Shown here one piece after another: positions 42,353 through 53,721 of a DNA stretch of 64,000 bases; position 1 is the stretch's first letter, and the number at the start of each line of letters is the position of its first letter. Both the position numbers and the translations under genes were made by a program. Below the pieces are notes generated by a model. That model was given only the letters and a program-made list of their open reading frames with translations. It had not been told where the DNA came from and did not search any database. The DNA is from Channallabes apus (Eukaryota; Chordata; Actinopteri; Siluriformes; Clariidae): NCBI GenBank assembly GCA_030522415.1, contig CM060106.1, forward strand, positions 30,362,485 through 30,426,484, written 5' to 3'.

Positions 42353-43149
42353 ATGTGCCATCTGGCGGATATTCAGTGAAGCACAAAACATTTATTTTAA
42401 ATTCCCGAATGTTGCCTCCGATTGGGATGAAGTGAGATTAAAATTGAGCTCTTTGGCATCAACTTGACACTCTGTTTTTGGAGGGAAAAAAATGCTGACC
42501 CCAAGAACACCACCCCTACAGTCAAGCACGGAGGTGAAACATCATGCTTTAGGGCTGGTTTCATGATAAACGTATAAACTGACTTTGCTGCATTGATTGG
42601 TTAATGGACGGGCATGTATTGTAACACTTTGGATGAGAACCTTCTGAAGATGGGTCTTCCAACATGACAAGTGACACCAAAACATACTACGAAGACAACA
42701 CAGGTGTGGCACAAGAAGAATCACATTAAGGTCATACAGTGGCCTAGCCAGTCTTCAGACCATATTCCTATAGAAAATTTATGGAGAGAGCCGAAACATT
42801 GAGTTGCCAAGCAGCAGGAAATCTTAAAAAGTACGAGAAAATCTGTAAAGAATAGTGGATAAAAATGCTACAAGAAAGGTCTTACCTCTATGCTTGCAAA
42901 CAAGTGTTTCTCCAGCACGTACTAAGTCATGTTTCACTTGAGGATCAAATACTGTACTTATTTCCCTCATTGAAATACAAATTAATGTATAACATTTGTA
43001 TCGTCTGCTTTTTTGGGGATTTTTGCTTGATATTTTGTCTCTATCCTGTACCATAAACCTATTATAAAGGGTTTTAAAACCCTTAATTTCTTTGTAAACT
43101 GGCAAACTTAGAAAATCTGCAGGGGATAAAATACTTATTTCGCCCACTG
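42353..43149 (+). pseudogene. Tc1-like transposase, C-terminal half, with 3' inverted repeat
   Basis: Degraded DDE domain. The first catalytic block is reduced ('gggatgaagtgagattaaaa'). The Glu block reads [17 protein letters not shown] (near 42,740-42,790) with Glu kept. Many stops and indels. It ends with the right inverted repeat 'cttagaaaatctgcagggg' to 'cgcccactg'. It completes the element that starts at 34,561. Confidence 0.8.
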
Positions 43150-45059
43150 TACATTTACAGTATGAAAGTGGGAGCCTTATAGTCATTAGTCAGTGTTTCC
43201 TTGGCTGAGTGTTATAGGCCAATAGAGAGAAGCAGTGTTCAGACATGTATGAAATTATGTTGAAGCTCTTGTAGCTGTGAACAAATTGTAATATTGCTGT
43301 CATTGTCTTTTCTATAATGTGATTGAGTCACACACACAATGTATGTATATGTAAATGAATTGATAAATGCTCGACTGAGGTATATAACAGAAGAGAAAAG
43401 CTTACAGTATACTGTACATATGTGCAAAATGGGGTTGAACGCAGTGCAGTGCATTTTGAAAGATTTTACAGATGTGGATTTTTGGCAGAGGTTTAGAGCT
43501 TTTTGTGTTTTTTACCACACATTTCAAAACAGAACCGAAAAATCAGAACCAACATCAAAAATAAGTCAAATATGCTAAGCTTTCTGCATTACTTTAATCA
43601 AGTTCAATCAAATATCAGAACTGCCACCTTTTATTGCTTTACAGATGTTGGGATACAGCAGGTTTTAGGTTGTTTTTGAAAGTTGACAGTGACTACAGTA
43701 CATGACAATAGGATATCATTTTGGGGAATGAGTGGCACCAACACAATGTTACAAACACACAATTAAAATATTATCAAGCACTTATGTTTTTCTCTTACCT
43801 GGACTACATCCTAGAACTTCTCATACAATGAAATGAGTATTCAATCAGAACGATAGCGGTGGTGTAAACTTTTGATAATCTGTTCAACACATCTGTAAAA
43901 CACTTCTTCTGATTGCTTCTCTCTTGTTGAAATGAATAGATTGTTTCTATGCATATTCGCCTAACATGGAGTAAAAATGGGTAACTAGATGTGAATTCTG
44001 TCTTCCATTCCATGGTCAGTAAACTCTATGAGAACAACTCTCTCCCACTTGTTTTTACTTCAGACTTTTATCCACTAGGTCTTTAGCAGGGAAAGGGCCA
44101 CTGATTGGCCTACATTTCTCATGGCTTCACAGCGATCAGAAACTCTTTGTAAAAGTCAAACAAATTTTGATCTTTATTAAATGCTTTGAAAATCTAAACA
44201 TGCATCTCTTATTGGAATAATTGTAACCTGATTGAAGAAGTATTGTCTATGAAAATGTAGCATTTTTTCAAAAACCTGTTGATCAAAACCCTTTTATTTT
44301 ACTCCCAATCAATACTGCTTTGTGCCTCTTGTTGCTACTCCTCATGCATTTCATGGTGATATTTTCAAAAGAATTTTAAACAAAGAGATAACATTAAAGC
44401 ACTCAAGAGACATGCAAGCATATTGTATACAAGGGACATGAGATACATGTGGTTTGTGTGGGAAGCTACGCCAGTTTCTTTGATTGGAATTTCTGAACTT
44501 TGTTTTAAACTTAAAGTACCATGGCTGTATATGTAATTGAATTGGCAAATTAATGTAATATGTCATAAATTCTATAAAACAACATCTGTAACATTTAAGT
44601 GAGATGCATTGCCACTGGGGCAAACCAATGAAGGAAAATCCGTGAGGCAGGGGAATAATGATAACAAAAGAGTTTTATTTTAGCCAATTTCAAAGAGTAA
44701 AACAAGATATAAAGTAAGGAGAAAAGAAGAGGTTGAGTGACACCAAAAGAAAGAAAATATCAAAAGCAAAATGAGTGCTAATAGCTAAACCCCAACCCAA
44801 ATAATCTAACTGCCAAACAAAAAATGTGGAAAATAAAACCGAAAGCTTCGGCGCATGCGGCACCCAAACTAAGCTACTCTTAGCTAATAAACAAAGTACA
44901 CAAGGGGTTGTCACTCCCTAGCTATCATTAACACAAGAAGGTTAACTTTACGCGACCAATTTACCTGTCTCCTTTCTCTTGGTTATTTTACCAATACTTA
45001 TAACAATCGAACTAAATGGATATAATCAACAAGACCTAAATACAATCTAAACCCAGCAC

Positions 45060-45235
45060 AGCTTAGAACACAACAAGAGTGCAGTCGAAACAAAATGGAC
45101 AGTCGCCCGCTGGCCGGAAAGCAAGATGACTGACAGCAAGTCAAGGGAGCCCCGCCTCTTTTATCACGACAGGTCCACAGTCATTGGAGGATTGGCGAAC
45201 CCCGGACAACCAATAGGCTGATCCTGTGCTTTTTA
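45060..45235 (-). promoter_or_regulatory. CCAAT/TATA promoter-like patch
   Basis: Minus strand shows CCTATTGGTT, CGCCAATCC and TCCAATGAC, then TGATAAAAGAGGCGGGG about 30 bases later. Further downstream, 'ggagacaggtaaat' near 44,970 resembles a splice donor. It could be a gene promoter with a non-coding first exon or the promoter of an unrecognised LTR. Confidence 0.3.
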
Positions 45236-45466
45236 AAGAGAGAGGACAAAGACAGATACAATATGGAAAGAAACAAAATACCAAAAAACAAGCAAATACA
45301 CCAGGGGACATAACAGTCATACAAATTACTGCTGGGTAATTTGTCATAAGAATGGACAGAGGAAATGAAGTCCCTAAAGTGCATGGGTGAGGATGGAACA
45401 AACAATGTGAAATGTGAAAACCCTAACCTTATACACATTTGAGGATTTAAATTCCAGTTGAAGAGC

Positions 45467-45469
<3 letters not shown>

Positions 45470-45540
<71 letters not shown>
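45470..45540. repeat. (GT)n microsatellite
   Basis: 71 uninterrupted bases of GT repeat. Confidence 0.97.
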
Positions 45541-45541
<1 letters not shown>

Positions 45542-46673
45542 TCAAAAATCATTCCTCCTAGTGTGTAACAGAACACAGTCACTGCGATCACATAGTGTCA
45601 CGCTTAAATATTATATTAAGGCCAAACATTTCATTTAAGTTTCTCAAGATATATTTCATGGCCAGAAAAAATAGCAGAGATGAAAATATTACAGCTTCAA
45701 CCTTGGAATGATGGATAAAGACATACTAGAAATTCTCTCTGGCACTGCAGCATGAATACTGTATATCCCACATCATTAGCCTATCTCACCTTAAGCAAAT
45801 TATGGAAGCTAATAGACTTTAGCAGCTGTTCCTGTCAAATAATTAACTGGAGGCCACACATTAAGAACAATGTTCCACAGCATTTTAAGTGGTGACCTCA
45901 AGTTTTTCAATTCTTGACATGACACAACTTAATAATTCTTGGACATAAGATCCTTTTTTCATGGTGTCAATATAATAATTCATGACCATGCCTTATTAAA
46001 AATAACCACATCACATTAACAGCTCCATGTAATGGTATTCTGACAAAGTTTCATATTTTATGGTATTTCTGCTCCTTCCAAGGTTATGATGTGATTTGAA
46101 TGGGAGACTATACCATATACTTTGGATTGGGGTATTTCACTGCATCGAAGTGAGATGTTTTCGCAAATTAAGGACTTGGCATTCGGTAGAAAACATAATT
46201 CTAGCTTGAACCATGGTTTTGTGTGACATGGTCATACTGTTTAGCTGTAATTACGCTCCACCAAAACATACCATTACAGTACATAATTGCTGGTTTTGAA
46301 AGTTAAAAGTAACTCAAAGATCAAAAAAGATAAAAAATAATAAAAGATTAAATAATGGCATGACAACAAAATATTAACATCTAAGTGTAGCATTTATGGT
46401 GCTTACCATCCATTTGCAAACCGTCTGTATATACTGTACATCTGTGCTCATGTACTGTAACATACAGTATGAAACTTGATAATACAATAATTTATTTTAA
46501 AGGTAATATTAAAATTTATATGCTCATGTTAAACTCATTAAAAAGAATTACGTTCATTTACAAACATACAAAATATTTAATGTATGTAAAATACATAATA
46601 TATATAATATCAATGTATACAGGCTACAGAAGGCCAAAGTCTTACTTTCAGTTTAATCTTTTTTTGAATATAC

Positions 46674-47057
46674 ACTACCAGTCTAAGGTTTGTACACGCC
46701 TTCTAATTCCATGGTCTTTCCTCATTTTTATTTCTTTCTACTGTACATTGTTAAGCAATACTGAAGATATCCGAAATCTCCTTTGAACATTTGATATTGA
46801 GATGTGTCTGCTACTTATGGTCTATAAAAACTGGCTCTAATCTGAGGTGATGTTAATTTTTGATTTTTGAGGCTGTCTCTTTGGCAGCAGAAGTAAGATT
46901 TGGTATAGTTTTCATGAGAGCCAATTTCATCAGGGTTCTTGATGAATTTTTACAAATGCTCTTCACAATACTGTAATACTTGCAAGAACTATTTCAGAAC
47001 AGCTGACCTTTGTGTCCTAAAATAACTGCTGACTGTTGTCATTGTTGTTGTTTTTAC
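46674..47057 (-). mobile_element. Tc1-like element, one end and partial transposase
   Basis: After 'ta', begins 'cactaccagtctaaggtttg', a degraded end of a common fish Tc1-like family. Then 'ttctaattccatggtctttc' and antisense transposase blocks 'ggctctaatctgaggtgatg' and 'catgagagccaatttcatca'. Several deletions; it stops where the TTAA-flanked element begins. No open frame. Confidence 0.62.
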
Positions 47058-47389
47058 TTAAAGGGCACCTACGGTGCTACATGGACTTTTTCAAGCTGTT
47101 TGGACTGCATTGTGTGTTAGGAGAGTGTGTACACAACCACTCTACAGTGATAAAGAGCCGCCCAGCGATTTTCTTTTAATTTAATAATATAAGATGCCCC
47201 TTCTGAAATCAGCCCGTTTTCAAAAGCCGTTTTCAAAAGGCCGCTCCTACTACAGTTGATTGACACTGGTGTTTTAGCAAAGACCCGCCCCGAGTGAAAA
47301 AAAGAGCCGTCGGCCATTGTATTTCTACACGGGAGCAAAATGGCACCTACATGAGTGTGGTGTGCTGTTTGTTGCAGCAGCCTTGCAGT

Positions 47390-47460
47390 AGTGTGGTGGT
47401 CTAGTGGTTAGGATTCGGCGCTTTCACGTGGGAGACCCGGGTTCGATTCCTGCTTAAGGT
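47390..47460 (+). tRNA. tRNA-Glu(TTC)-like sequence, degenerate
   Basis: The 5' half is near-perfect tRNA-Glu: 'tggtctagtggttaggattc' (A box) then loop CTTTCAC with anticodon TTC. The B box 'gggttcgattcc' is intact. The anticodon stem (CGGCG against GTGGG), T stem and acceptor stem (AGTGTGG against TTAAGGT) do not pair properly, so it is probably a pseudogene or tRNA-derived repeat. Confidence 0.5.
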
Positions 47461-47867
47461 ACATGCTTTTTTTGCACTACATACTTATAAAGTTTTTCTA
47501 AAGTTCGTTTAGTAACGAGGCGAGTGCGCTATGCTTCGATAAGCTTTTCTGACATAAGGAGAGACTCAGTCAAACACACACACACACACAATGCTTCGCG
47601 TGTATGTTGTCCTATTCCCGGCATCTATATGCCTCATTCACACACACAGACACACACACACACACACACGTTGTTTGTCAGAAAGGTCTCTGTTTATTAA
47701 CAGCAAAAGATCGGTATAAATATGTTTGACTAAATGCCTGTGCTATAGACATATGTTACTACAAATGAACCATTGTAAATGTCCTGGTGAGATCCCGAAA
47801 AAAACATTGCTTCGCGTGTATAAGGTCGTGGGTTGAATAGCCGGCATTTCCAAGCAGCAGCCATTAA

Positions 47868-47938
47868 TCCTCCGTGGTCTAGTGGTTAGGATACGGCGCT
47901 CTCAGCGCAGCAACTCGAGTTCGATTCCCGGTCTGGGA
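47868..47938 (+). tRNA. tRNA-Glu(CTC)-like sequence
   Basis: 'tggtctagtggttagga' A box, loop CTCTCAG with anticodon CTC, and B box 'agttcgattcccgg'. The anticodon stem pairs 4 of 5, the T stem 4 of 5 including a wobble, and the acceptor TCCTCCG/TCTGGGA only about 5 of 7 with wobbles. Better preserved than the copy 478 bases upstream, but probably not a normal functional gene. Confidence 0.55.
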
Positions 47939-48020
47939 AGTCAAAAAAGTTTTACAACCAGATTCACATGTAAAATTTTATATACATATATAACTATATA
48001 TATATATAAAAATATGAGTG

Positions 48021-48049
48021 CATAATAAAAATCTTACAAAATATAGGGG

Positions 48050-48093
<44 letters not shown>

Positions 48094-48149
48094 AAAATAA
48101 TAATAATAATATTTATATATCCCCTATATTTTGTAAGATTTTTATTATG
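48021..48149. repeat. Perfect 30-bp inverted repeat (hairpin) around AT tract
   Basis: 'cataataaaaatcttacaaa' and ten further bases at 48,021-48,050 are exactly complementary to 48,120-48,149. The 69-base loop is (AT)n-rich. It may be a small MITE or a cruciform-forming site. Confidence 0.9.
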
Positions 48150-48345
48150 CCCTCATTTGTACATTGTATATTTGTACAACTATTTTACTAGTTAAATTTA
48201 TTTTCTTTAGTATTTCTTTTTATTGATATTTATTCCTTACATATTTATTTTATTTTTAAGGTCACTGACTGTCGTATAAGCATTTCACTGCATATCATAC
48301 TGTGTATGACTGTGTATGTGACAAATAAAATTAGAATTTGAATCA
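48150..48345 (+). mobile_element. LINE/SINE 3' tail fragment
   Basis: 'catttcactgcatatcatac', 'gtatgtgacaaataaaatta' and the tail 'gaatttgaatc' match the usual 3' end of a fish retroposon as I remember it. Only the tail is present. Confidence 0.45.
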
Positions 48346-48840
48346 AAGGAGAGGAAGAGAGACAGAGAGAGAGAGGGAGAGAGAGACAGAGTATGGGAAG
48401 GTGAGCATGAATGAACAGATGCAAGAGGAGACAGGAAGATGGCAGCAGGGAAGATTTAACACGTTAATATCAGATCTATGAGGAAGAGAGCAAGAGAGTA
48501 GAAATAACTCCTTTATATATAAAATAATTCTAACATCATGTAAAATTATTTTTAACTGTTTTTTAAATATTTTTAACTGTTGTCAAAGCTATACCCCACT
48601 TGTATTGTGAAGACACGCCCCACAGAACTGGGGGGCGGGTTCAGTAGAGGTCATTAACATTTAAAGGAGCATGTACTGAAACAGGTTGCTGAGAACAGAG
48701 CTACTTTTTACCAGGTAAAAGTAATGTTTTTTTTACACAACAATTGAGAATTTTTAATTAAAGTATATTACAAACTTTTCATTAGGACCCTAAAGAATCA
48801 TATTAACTTATGCAAAATTGAGTCTGTATGGCTCCTTTAA

Positions 48841-50090
48841 ATACCCAATGTCATATTTATAATGTCATAGATTTGACAAAAACTACTGTATTGTTATAGA
48901 ATGTAGAAAATAAATCCAAATGTTTCCAAACTTTTGACTTGTATTGTATTACAATGAACTTCACCCTGACTCAAAACCAGTGCTATATAATCAGCAAGAG
49001 ACAAAGGAGAAAAATTTGGAAGTGAAACAAAAGGTATTAAGCAACATGAAGGTAAAAGATTAGTGACTGATACTGATACATGTTGCATTTGTATACTGCA
49101 CGTACACTTCCTGCTAATAGGAGGTTTTCCACATGTCTAACATTCATCTTAAAATAGATTTTTTTTAATTCTCTTACCATTCTATACACAATACTCCATA
49201 ATGACAGTAACAATAGGCATTTGGAGTGATTTACATAAAAAGACTGAAATATTCCATTTACATCAGTATTCAGACCCATCACTTTTACTTCAATCACCCA
49301 GTACTTGGCTTAGAATTGTCATTTTTTTCCCTCAGTCCTAGTAAAGACACTGCCCTCATCCCTGACTAGGCTGTAGACAAGTGCCGCAAAATCTCAGTTG
49401 TAACTTTTCACTGAACAAGACAATTTCTTTCACAAAGCAAATGTGAAAAACTCATAAACCTCATTTACCATCGACTGCTGTATCACTCTCACACATTTGT
49501 GGTAGGTGGGCTCTGGAACTACCAGTCTGTCTCAGCTCAACATTTCATCGTGGTCCTCCATAAGACTTTCTTTAGTTGTCTTTTACTTTCTGACAAAACT
49601 CCTTTCACTTTTCTTTGAAACTTTAACAACCCCCTCTGACAAGGTCCAATCCTCTTTCCTACTCCTTCTTCTTAAAGCCTTCTCACTACCATTTAACAGC
49701 CCCCTCAGCCCACAAGAGAGGGAATTACCTGGACCTGGATTTCTGCCACCCCTCCCCAGCTACAGACATCACTACTACATCACACCTCTTATCATCACCT
49801 GGTATCCCTTACCTTTACCCCTCATATCCTGCCTAAAACCAACCATCAACAATTATTTTCAATTCTCAAAAACAGCCACTCTGTTACCCCTTCCTCTGTC
49901 TTCCTGTACCCTATTATACTTCCCAGACCCCGACTCCTCTTCTTCCCTAATGTTATAGATAGCCATGGATACTTTTCTCTCATCTATTTCCTCATCCCTC
50001 CTAGGCCCTCTGTCTTCTAAATCAAGGGAGATTACTTTCCCTGCTCTTTGGCTATCAGATGTACAGTACTGTGCAGCAATTGAAGTGAAT
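48841..50090. other. Unassigned spacer, possible LINE debris at the end
   Basis: No gene recognised. A 150-residue plus-strand frame at 49,506-49,958 is Leu/Ser/Pro-rich. Together with the RT debris at 51,580 it may be the remains of a LINE later interrupted by the Tc1 copy, but no endonuclease motif is clear. Confidence 0.35.
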
Positions 50091-50091
50091 T

Positions 50092-51515
50092 AAGAGCTGC
50101 AGAGAGAAAGTGGAAGAAATCACAACCCCTGTATTATTCAGCCCCCTGAGTCAATACTTTGTAGAACCACCTTTTGCTGCAATTACAGCTGCCAGTCTTT
50201 TAGGGTATGTCTCTACCAGCTTTGCACATCTAGAGACTGAAATCCTTGCACATTCTTCTTTGCAAAACAGCTCCAGCTCAGTCAGATTAGATGGACAGCG
50301 TTTGTGAACAGCAGTTTTCAGATCTTGCCACAGATTTTCGATTGGATTTAGATCTGGGCTTTGACTGGGCCATTCTAACATATGGATATGTTTTGTTTTA
50401 AACCATTCCATTGTTGTCCTGGCTTTATGTTTAGGGTTGTCCTGCTGGAAGGTGAACCTCCACCCCAGTCTTAAGTCTTTTGCAGACTCCAAGAGGTTTT
50501 CTACCAAGATTGCCCTGTATTTGGCTCCATCCATCTTCCCATCAACTCTGACCAGCTTCCCTGTCCCTGCTGAAGAGAAGCACCCCCAGAGCTGCACCAT
50601 ATTTGAGAGTGATGTGCAGTGTTAGTTTTCTGCCACACATAGCATTTTGCATTTTGGCCAAAAAGTTCCATTTTGGTCTCATCTGACCAGTGCACCTTCT
50701 TCCACATGTTTGCTGTGTCCCCCACATGGCTTGTGGCAAACTGCAAATGGGACTTCTTATGGTTTTCTGTTAACAATGGCTTTCTTCTTGCCATTCTTCC
50801 ATAAAGGCCAACTTTGTGCAGTGCACAACTAATAGTTGTTCTATGGACAGATTCCCCCACCTGAGCTGTAGATCTCTGCAGCTCGTCCAGAGTCACCATG
50901 GGCCTCTTGGCTGCATTTCTGATCAGCACTCTCCTTGTTCGGCCTGTGAGTTTAGGTGGACGGCCTTGTCTTGGTAGGTTTACAGTTGTGCCATACTCCT
51001 TCCATTTCTGAATGATCACTTGAACAGTGCTCCATGGGATGTTCAAGGCTTCGGAAATCTTTTTGTAGCCTAAGCCTGCTTTAAATTTCTCAATAACTTT
51101 ATCCCTGACCTGTCTGGTGTGTTCTTTGGACTTCATGGTGTTGTTGCTCCCAATATTCTCTTAGACAACCTCTGAGGCTGTCACAGAGCAGCTGTATTTG
51201 TACTGACATTAGATTACACACAGGTGCACTCTATTTAGTCATTAGCACTCATCAGGCAATGTCTATGGGCAACTGACTGCACTCAGTCCAAAGGGGGCTG
51301 AATAATTACGCACACCCTATTTTTCAGTTATTTATTTGTAAAAAAAAAAAAAATGTTTGGAATCATGTGTGATTTTCATCCCACTTCTCACGTGTACACC
51401 TCTTTGTATTGGTCTTTCACGTTGGAATTCCAATGAAATTGATTCATGTTTGTGGCTGTAATGTGACAAAAATGTGGAAAAGTCCAAGGGGGCCGACTAC
51501 TTTTGCAAGCCACTG
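50092..51515 (-). mobile_element. Tc1-like transposon, 3' inverted repeat missing
   Basis: The 5' end is complete: minus strand starts CAGTGGCTTGCAAAAGTAGT at 51,515 next to TA and has the 'gaccaatacaaagaggtgta' leader. The transposase gene follows at 51,136-50,151. The other inverted repeat cannot be found: after the stop codon only 'aatactttgactcagggggc' continues, and the left boundary is approximate. A different subfamily from the 38,166 copies. Confidence 0.85.
50151..51136 (-). pseudogene. Tc1-like transposase with internal deletion
   Basis: The first frame (51,136-50,501) carries the helix-turn-helix (GYKKISEALNIPWSTVQVI, GRPPKLT) and the first catalytic block WSDETKMELFG. A small deletion near 50,600 removes the 'TIPTVKHGGGSI' region and shifts the frame; the second frame (50,600-50,151) continues from LWGCFSSAGTGK. 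The second catalytic block reads FQQDN-PKHKA: one codon of DND is missing. The Glu block [11 protein letters not shown] is intact, and the frame ends normally at GGSTKY. Confidence 0.92.
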
Positions 51516-51579
51516 TATATCCTCCTGCCTAAATTTCAAAGTGAAGTGACTTTTGCAAAAATGTTTGCTCCCTTCTACA

Positions 51580-52440
51580 GGGAGGCTGGAAGTTTCTGCA
51601 CATAAGCCTTTGCAAGCTATGTAGATGGTCTTTCATGTGAGGTGACATGGATGGGTCACCCAAAACACTGGTGTCCTATATGACTCGTTACTTGGTCTAC
51701 CTCTGTTCTCCGTCTATAATTGATCTGTTGTTGAGGTCATATCCTTACATGGTATCTTCCCATACCATTGTTATGCAGACGACACTCAACTTCTTCTCAC
51801 CTTTAATCCCTTAGAAACTCATATTTCCACACAGATCCTAAAATGTCTCATCTTGGCTGGCAGCACATGAAAACAGTAAAACTAAACTGCTGATCATCCC
51901 AGGCGATTCATCACCCATTAGAATCTTGTAATCACAATTGGCAACTCAGAGATCGCTCGCTTGACTGCAACCTTGGGATAAACCCACACAATCAACTGTC
52001 CTTAACAATTTACATCGCTAACCTTACAAGCTCAGGTGAGTTTATTCTTCATAATATCAGAAGGATTGGTCCATTTCTCTCCACACAGGACAGGTGCATA
52101 ATTAGTCCCTTGTTATTGTAGACTGGACTACTGTAACTCACTCCTGACAGTCTGCCTCTGTGTGCCATTCAACCACTGCAGCTGATTCAATATGCAGCTG
52201 GATGACTTGTTTTTTAACCTTCCTACAGCTCTCTCAACTCTTTCACACCACTCTCCTATACTGTACAACCCTACCACTTCATTTTCTCATCTAGCCTCCC
52301 ACATCAAATTTATAACACAGATGCTTGTCTACAATGCCAAAAATTGTCGAACACCCCCTTACCTCAAAGTACTTTTCAAATGTCGTGCCATTGATTGTTT
52401 TCTTGTTTTTGTTTTCTCATTGTCTGACTGTCCTTCGTGC
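51580..52440 (+). pseudogene. L2-like LINE reverse transcriptase, heavily decayed
   Basis: With frameshifts and stops, the translation gives 'YHCYADDTQL' near 51,765-51,800 (the RT active site), 'AIQPLQLIQYAAG' near 52,165-52,205 and 'YNTDACLQCQK'-like remains. This is the order of an L2/CR1-type RT C-terminus. No intact frame. Confidence 0.7.
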
Positions 52441-52603
52441 GCTTTTTGACAAACCGTGACTTATGTGTCTTTTTTTTTTTATACTGAGGAATGGTTTCTG
52501 TCTGGCCATTCTACCATAGAGGCCATATTGGTGGACTGCTGTTGTGATGGTTATCCTTCTGAAAGTCTCTACGATCTTCACAAGGGATCTTATTTATAGT
52601 GAC

Positions 52604-53721
52604 TAGGGTTGGGTACCGAAACCCGGTGCCAGTACGGCACCGGTACCTATAGAACCGGTATGTACCGGACCGAAACAGAAACGCGAATTTCGGTGCCTCA
52701 TTTCGGTGCCACTTAAATGCCTGAACTGTCGATTGAAATATTTGTTCTCTAGATTCATATATTTTTGTAGATTAATCGTTTATTAGATTAAATTAAAAAA
52801 TTAAAAGCATAAATCATCCGGAAATGAGAGACCATCCGACATGCGCGTGAATGCAGCAACTAACGTTACACTCGCTCTGACGGCAGCAGGCGGTCTACCG
52901 ATAGCTTAGCATGCTAAAGTAAACAACTCTCGTTAAAATGCCTAAAACTAAACGGTCGAAAGTGTGGCTGTATTTCACAAGAAAGGATTCAGACACCGCG
53001 ACGTGCAGCGAATGTCTTACAGCAGTTGCGTGTAAAGGCGGAAACACGTTAAATCTAATGAAACATTCGAGGGCAGACGGAATAAAGTTAAAAGCAGACG
53101 GAGGCACCGTGTTTAACAGCTTGTGGACAACAGCTGGCGCTATCAGTGTGGACGACCCTCAGTCCCAGTCATACCAACTGTAGCAAAAAGGAGTCACCGA
53201 TTATGATGCCGACAGCAGACTTTCCGCAGGTTAGTAGTAGGATAATGTAATGTTAATAGCAAAATGCAAATCTTGCATTCATGCTAACAAATAGTCAAAC
53301 GATTTGTAAAAAACTAATGTAACATGGATTCTGTTTATAATTATGGCTTTCCAGCTAGTGCTAGTAGTACTACAACAGTGACCCCATTTACCATTGCAAA
53401 AAAGGCTATACATGTCCTGTGCAGGGCAATAAGTCAGGAAAGGTGTCGTATTTTGACAGAAAAGGCAAATATGGTGAAATTTCTGCAAAAGAATTGCTAA
53501 AATTTGAAGCTTACATATTCATATATATACTTTAAACTTTTAATATATTGTTAAATTTTAAGCATAAAATTTTTTGTTCAATAAAAATTCATTCTTGAGT
53601 CATCCACTATAATTTTTTGGCTTAAAAGTATCGGTTCAGGCACCGTTTTGGCACCGGTACCGTTTTCAAAGTATCGATTTGGCACCGGTATCGAAAAAAA
53701 CCCAAACGATACCCAACCCTA
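52604..53721 (+). mobile_element. Non-autonomous hAT element, BED-carrying family, copy B
   Basis: Ends TAGGGTTGGGTACCG and, in reverse complement, TAGGGTTGGGTATCG. Both flanks are 'atagtgac' (52,596-52,603 and 53,722-53,729), a perfect 8-bp target duplication. 'ggcaccggta' motifs recur near both ends. Related to copy A at 18,806 over most of its length but about 150 bases longer. Confidence 0.93.
52938..53183 (+). pseudogene. hAT transposase N-terminus, BED-type zinc finger remnant
   Basis: 81-residue frame beginning MPKTKRSKVWLYF, with CSEC and NTLNLMKHS, the Cys pair and one His of a BED finger. No dimerisation or catalytic domain follows. Compared with copy A it keeps the LMKHS end. It may be the leftover first exon of the autonomous parent. 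Confidence 0.65.

Larger units (their letters stand above)
34561..43149 (+). mobile_element. Tc1-like element split by ~7 kb of nested insertions
   Basis: The left end (after 'tata') reads GAGTGAGGGAAATAAGTATT and the right end in reverse complement CAGTGGGCGAAATAAGTATT. Both continue with 'cccctgcagattttctaag'. The first half of the transposase gene lies at 34,561-35,165 and the second half at about 42,353-43,149, in the same orientation and in the right order. Together they make one element. Everything between (unknown repeat, Gypsy fragment, two Tc1 copies, MITE) was inserted later. Confidence 0.82.
43150..46673. other. Unassigned spacer
   Basis: No gene recognised. It includes a promoter-like patch near 45,060-45,235 and a (GT)n tract (both listed). 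The 136-residue minus-strand frame at 45,181-45,591 is largely poly-His-Thr from the microsatellite and is not a gene. Confidence 0.5.
47062..48836. mobile_element. TTAA-flanked non-autonomous DNA transposon
   Basis: The left end AGGGCACCTACGG follows TTAA (47,058-47,061). The right end in reverse complement is AGGAGCCATACAG and is followed by TTAA (48,837-48,840). A TTAA target and such ends suggest a Kolobok- or piggyBac-type element. The arms match poorly beyond ten bases. Inside are two tRNA-Glu-like sequences, a long hairpin and a LINE-like tail. No transposase was found. Confidence 0.5.

Noticed and set aside
45181..45591. 136-residue frame with His-Thr repeats
   Set aside because: Mostly translation of the (GT)n microsatellite.
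47000..48840. piggyBac assignment of the TTAA-flanked element
   Set aside because: The ends lack the CCY...GGG piggyBac termini and no transposase is present; only the TTAA target supports it, so no superfamily is claimed.
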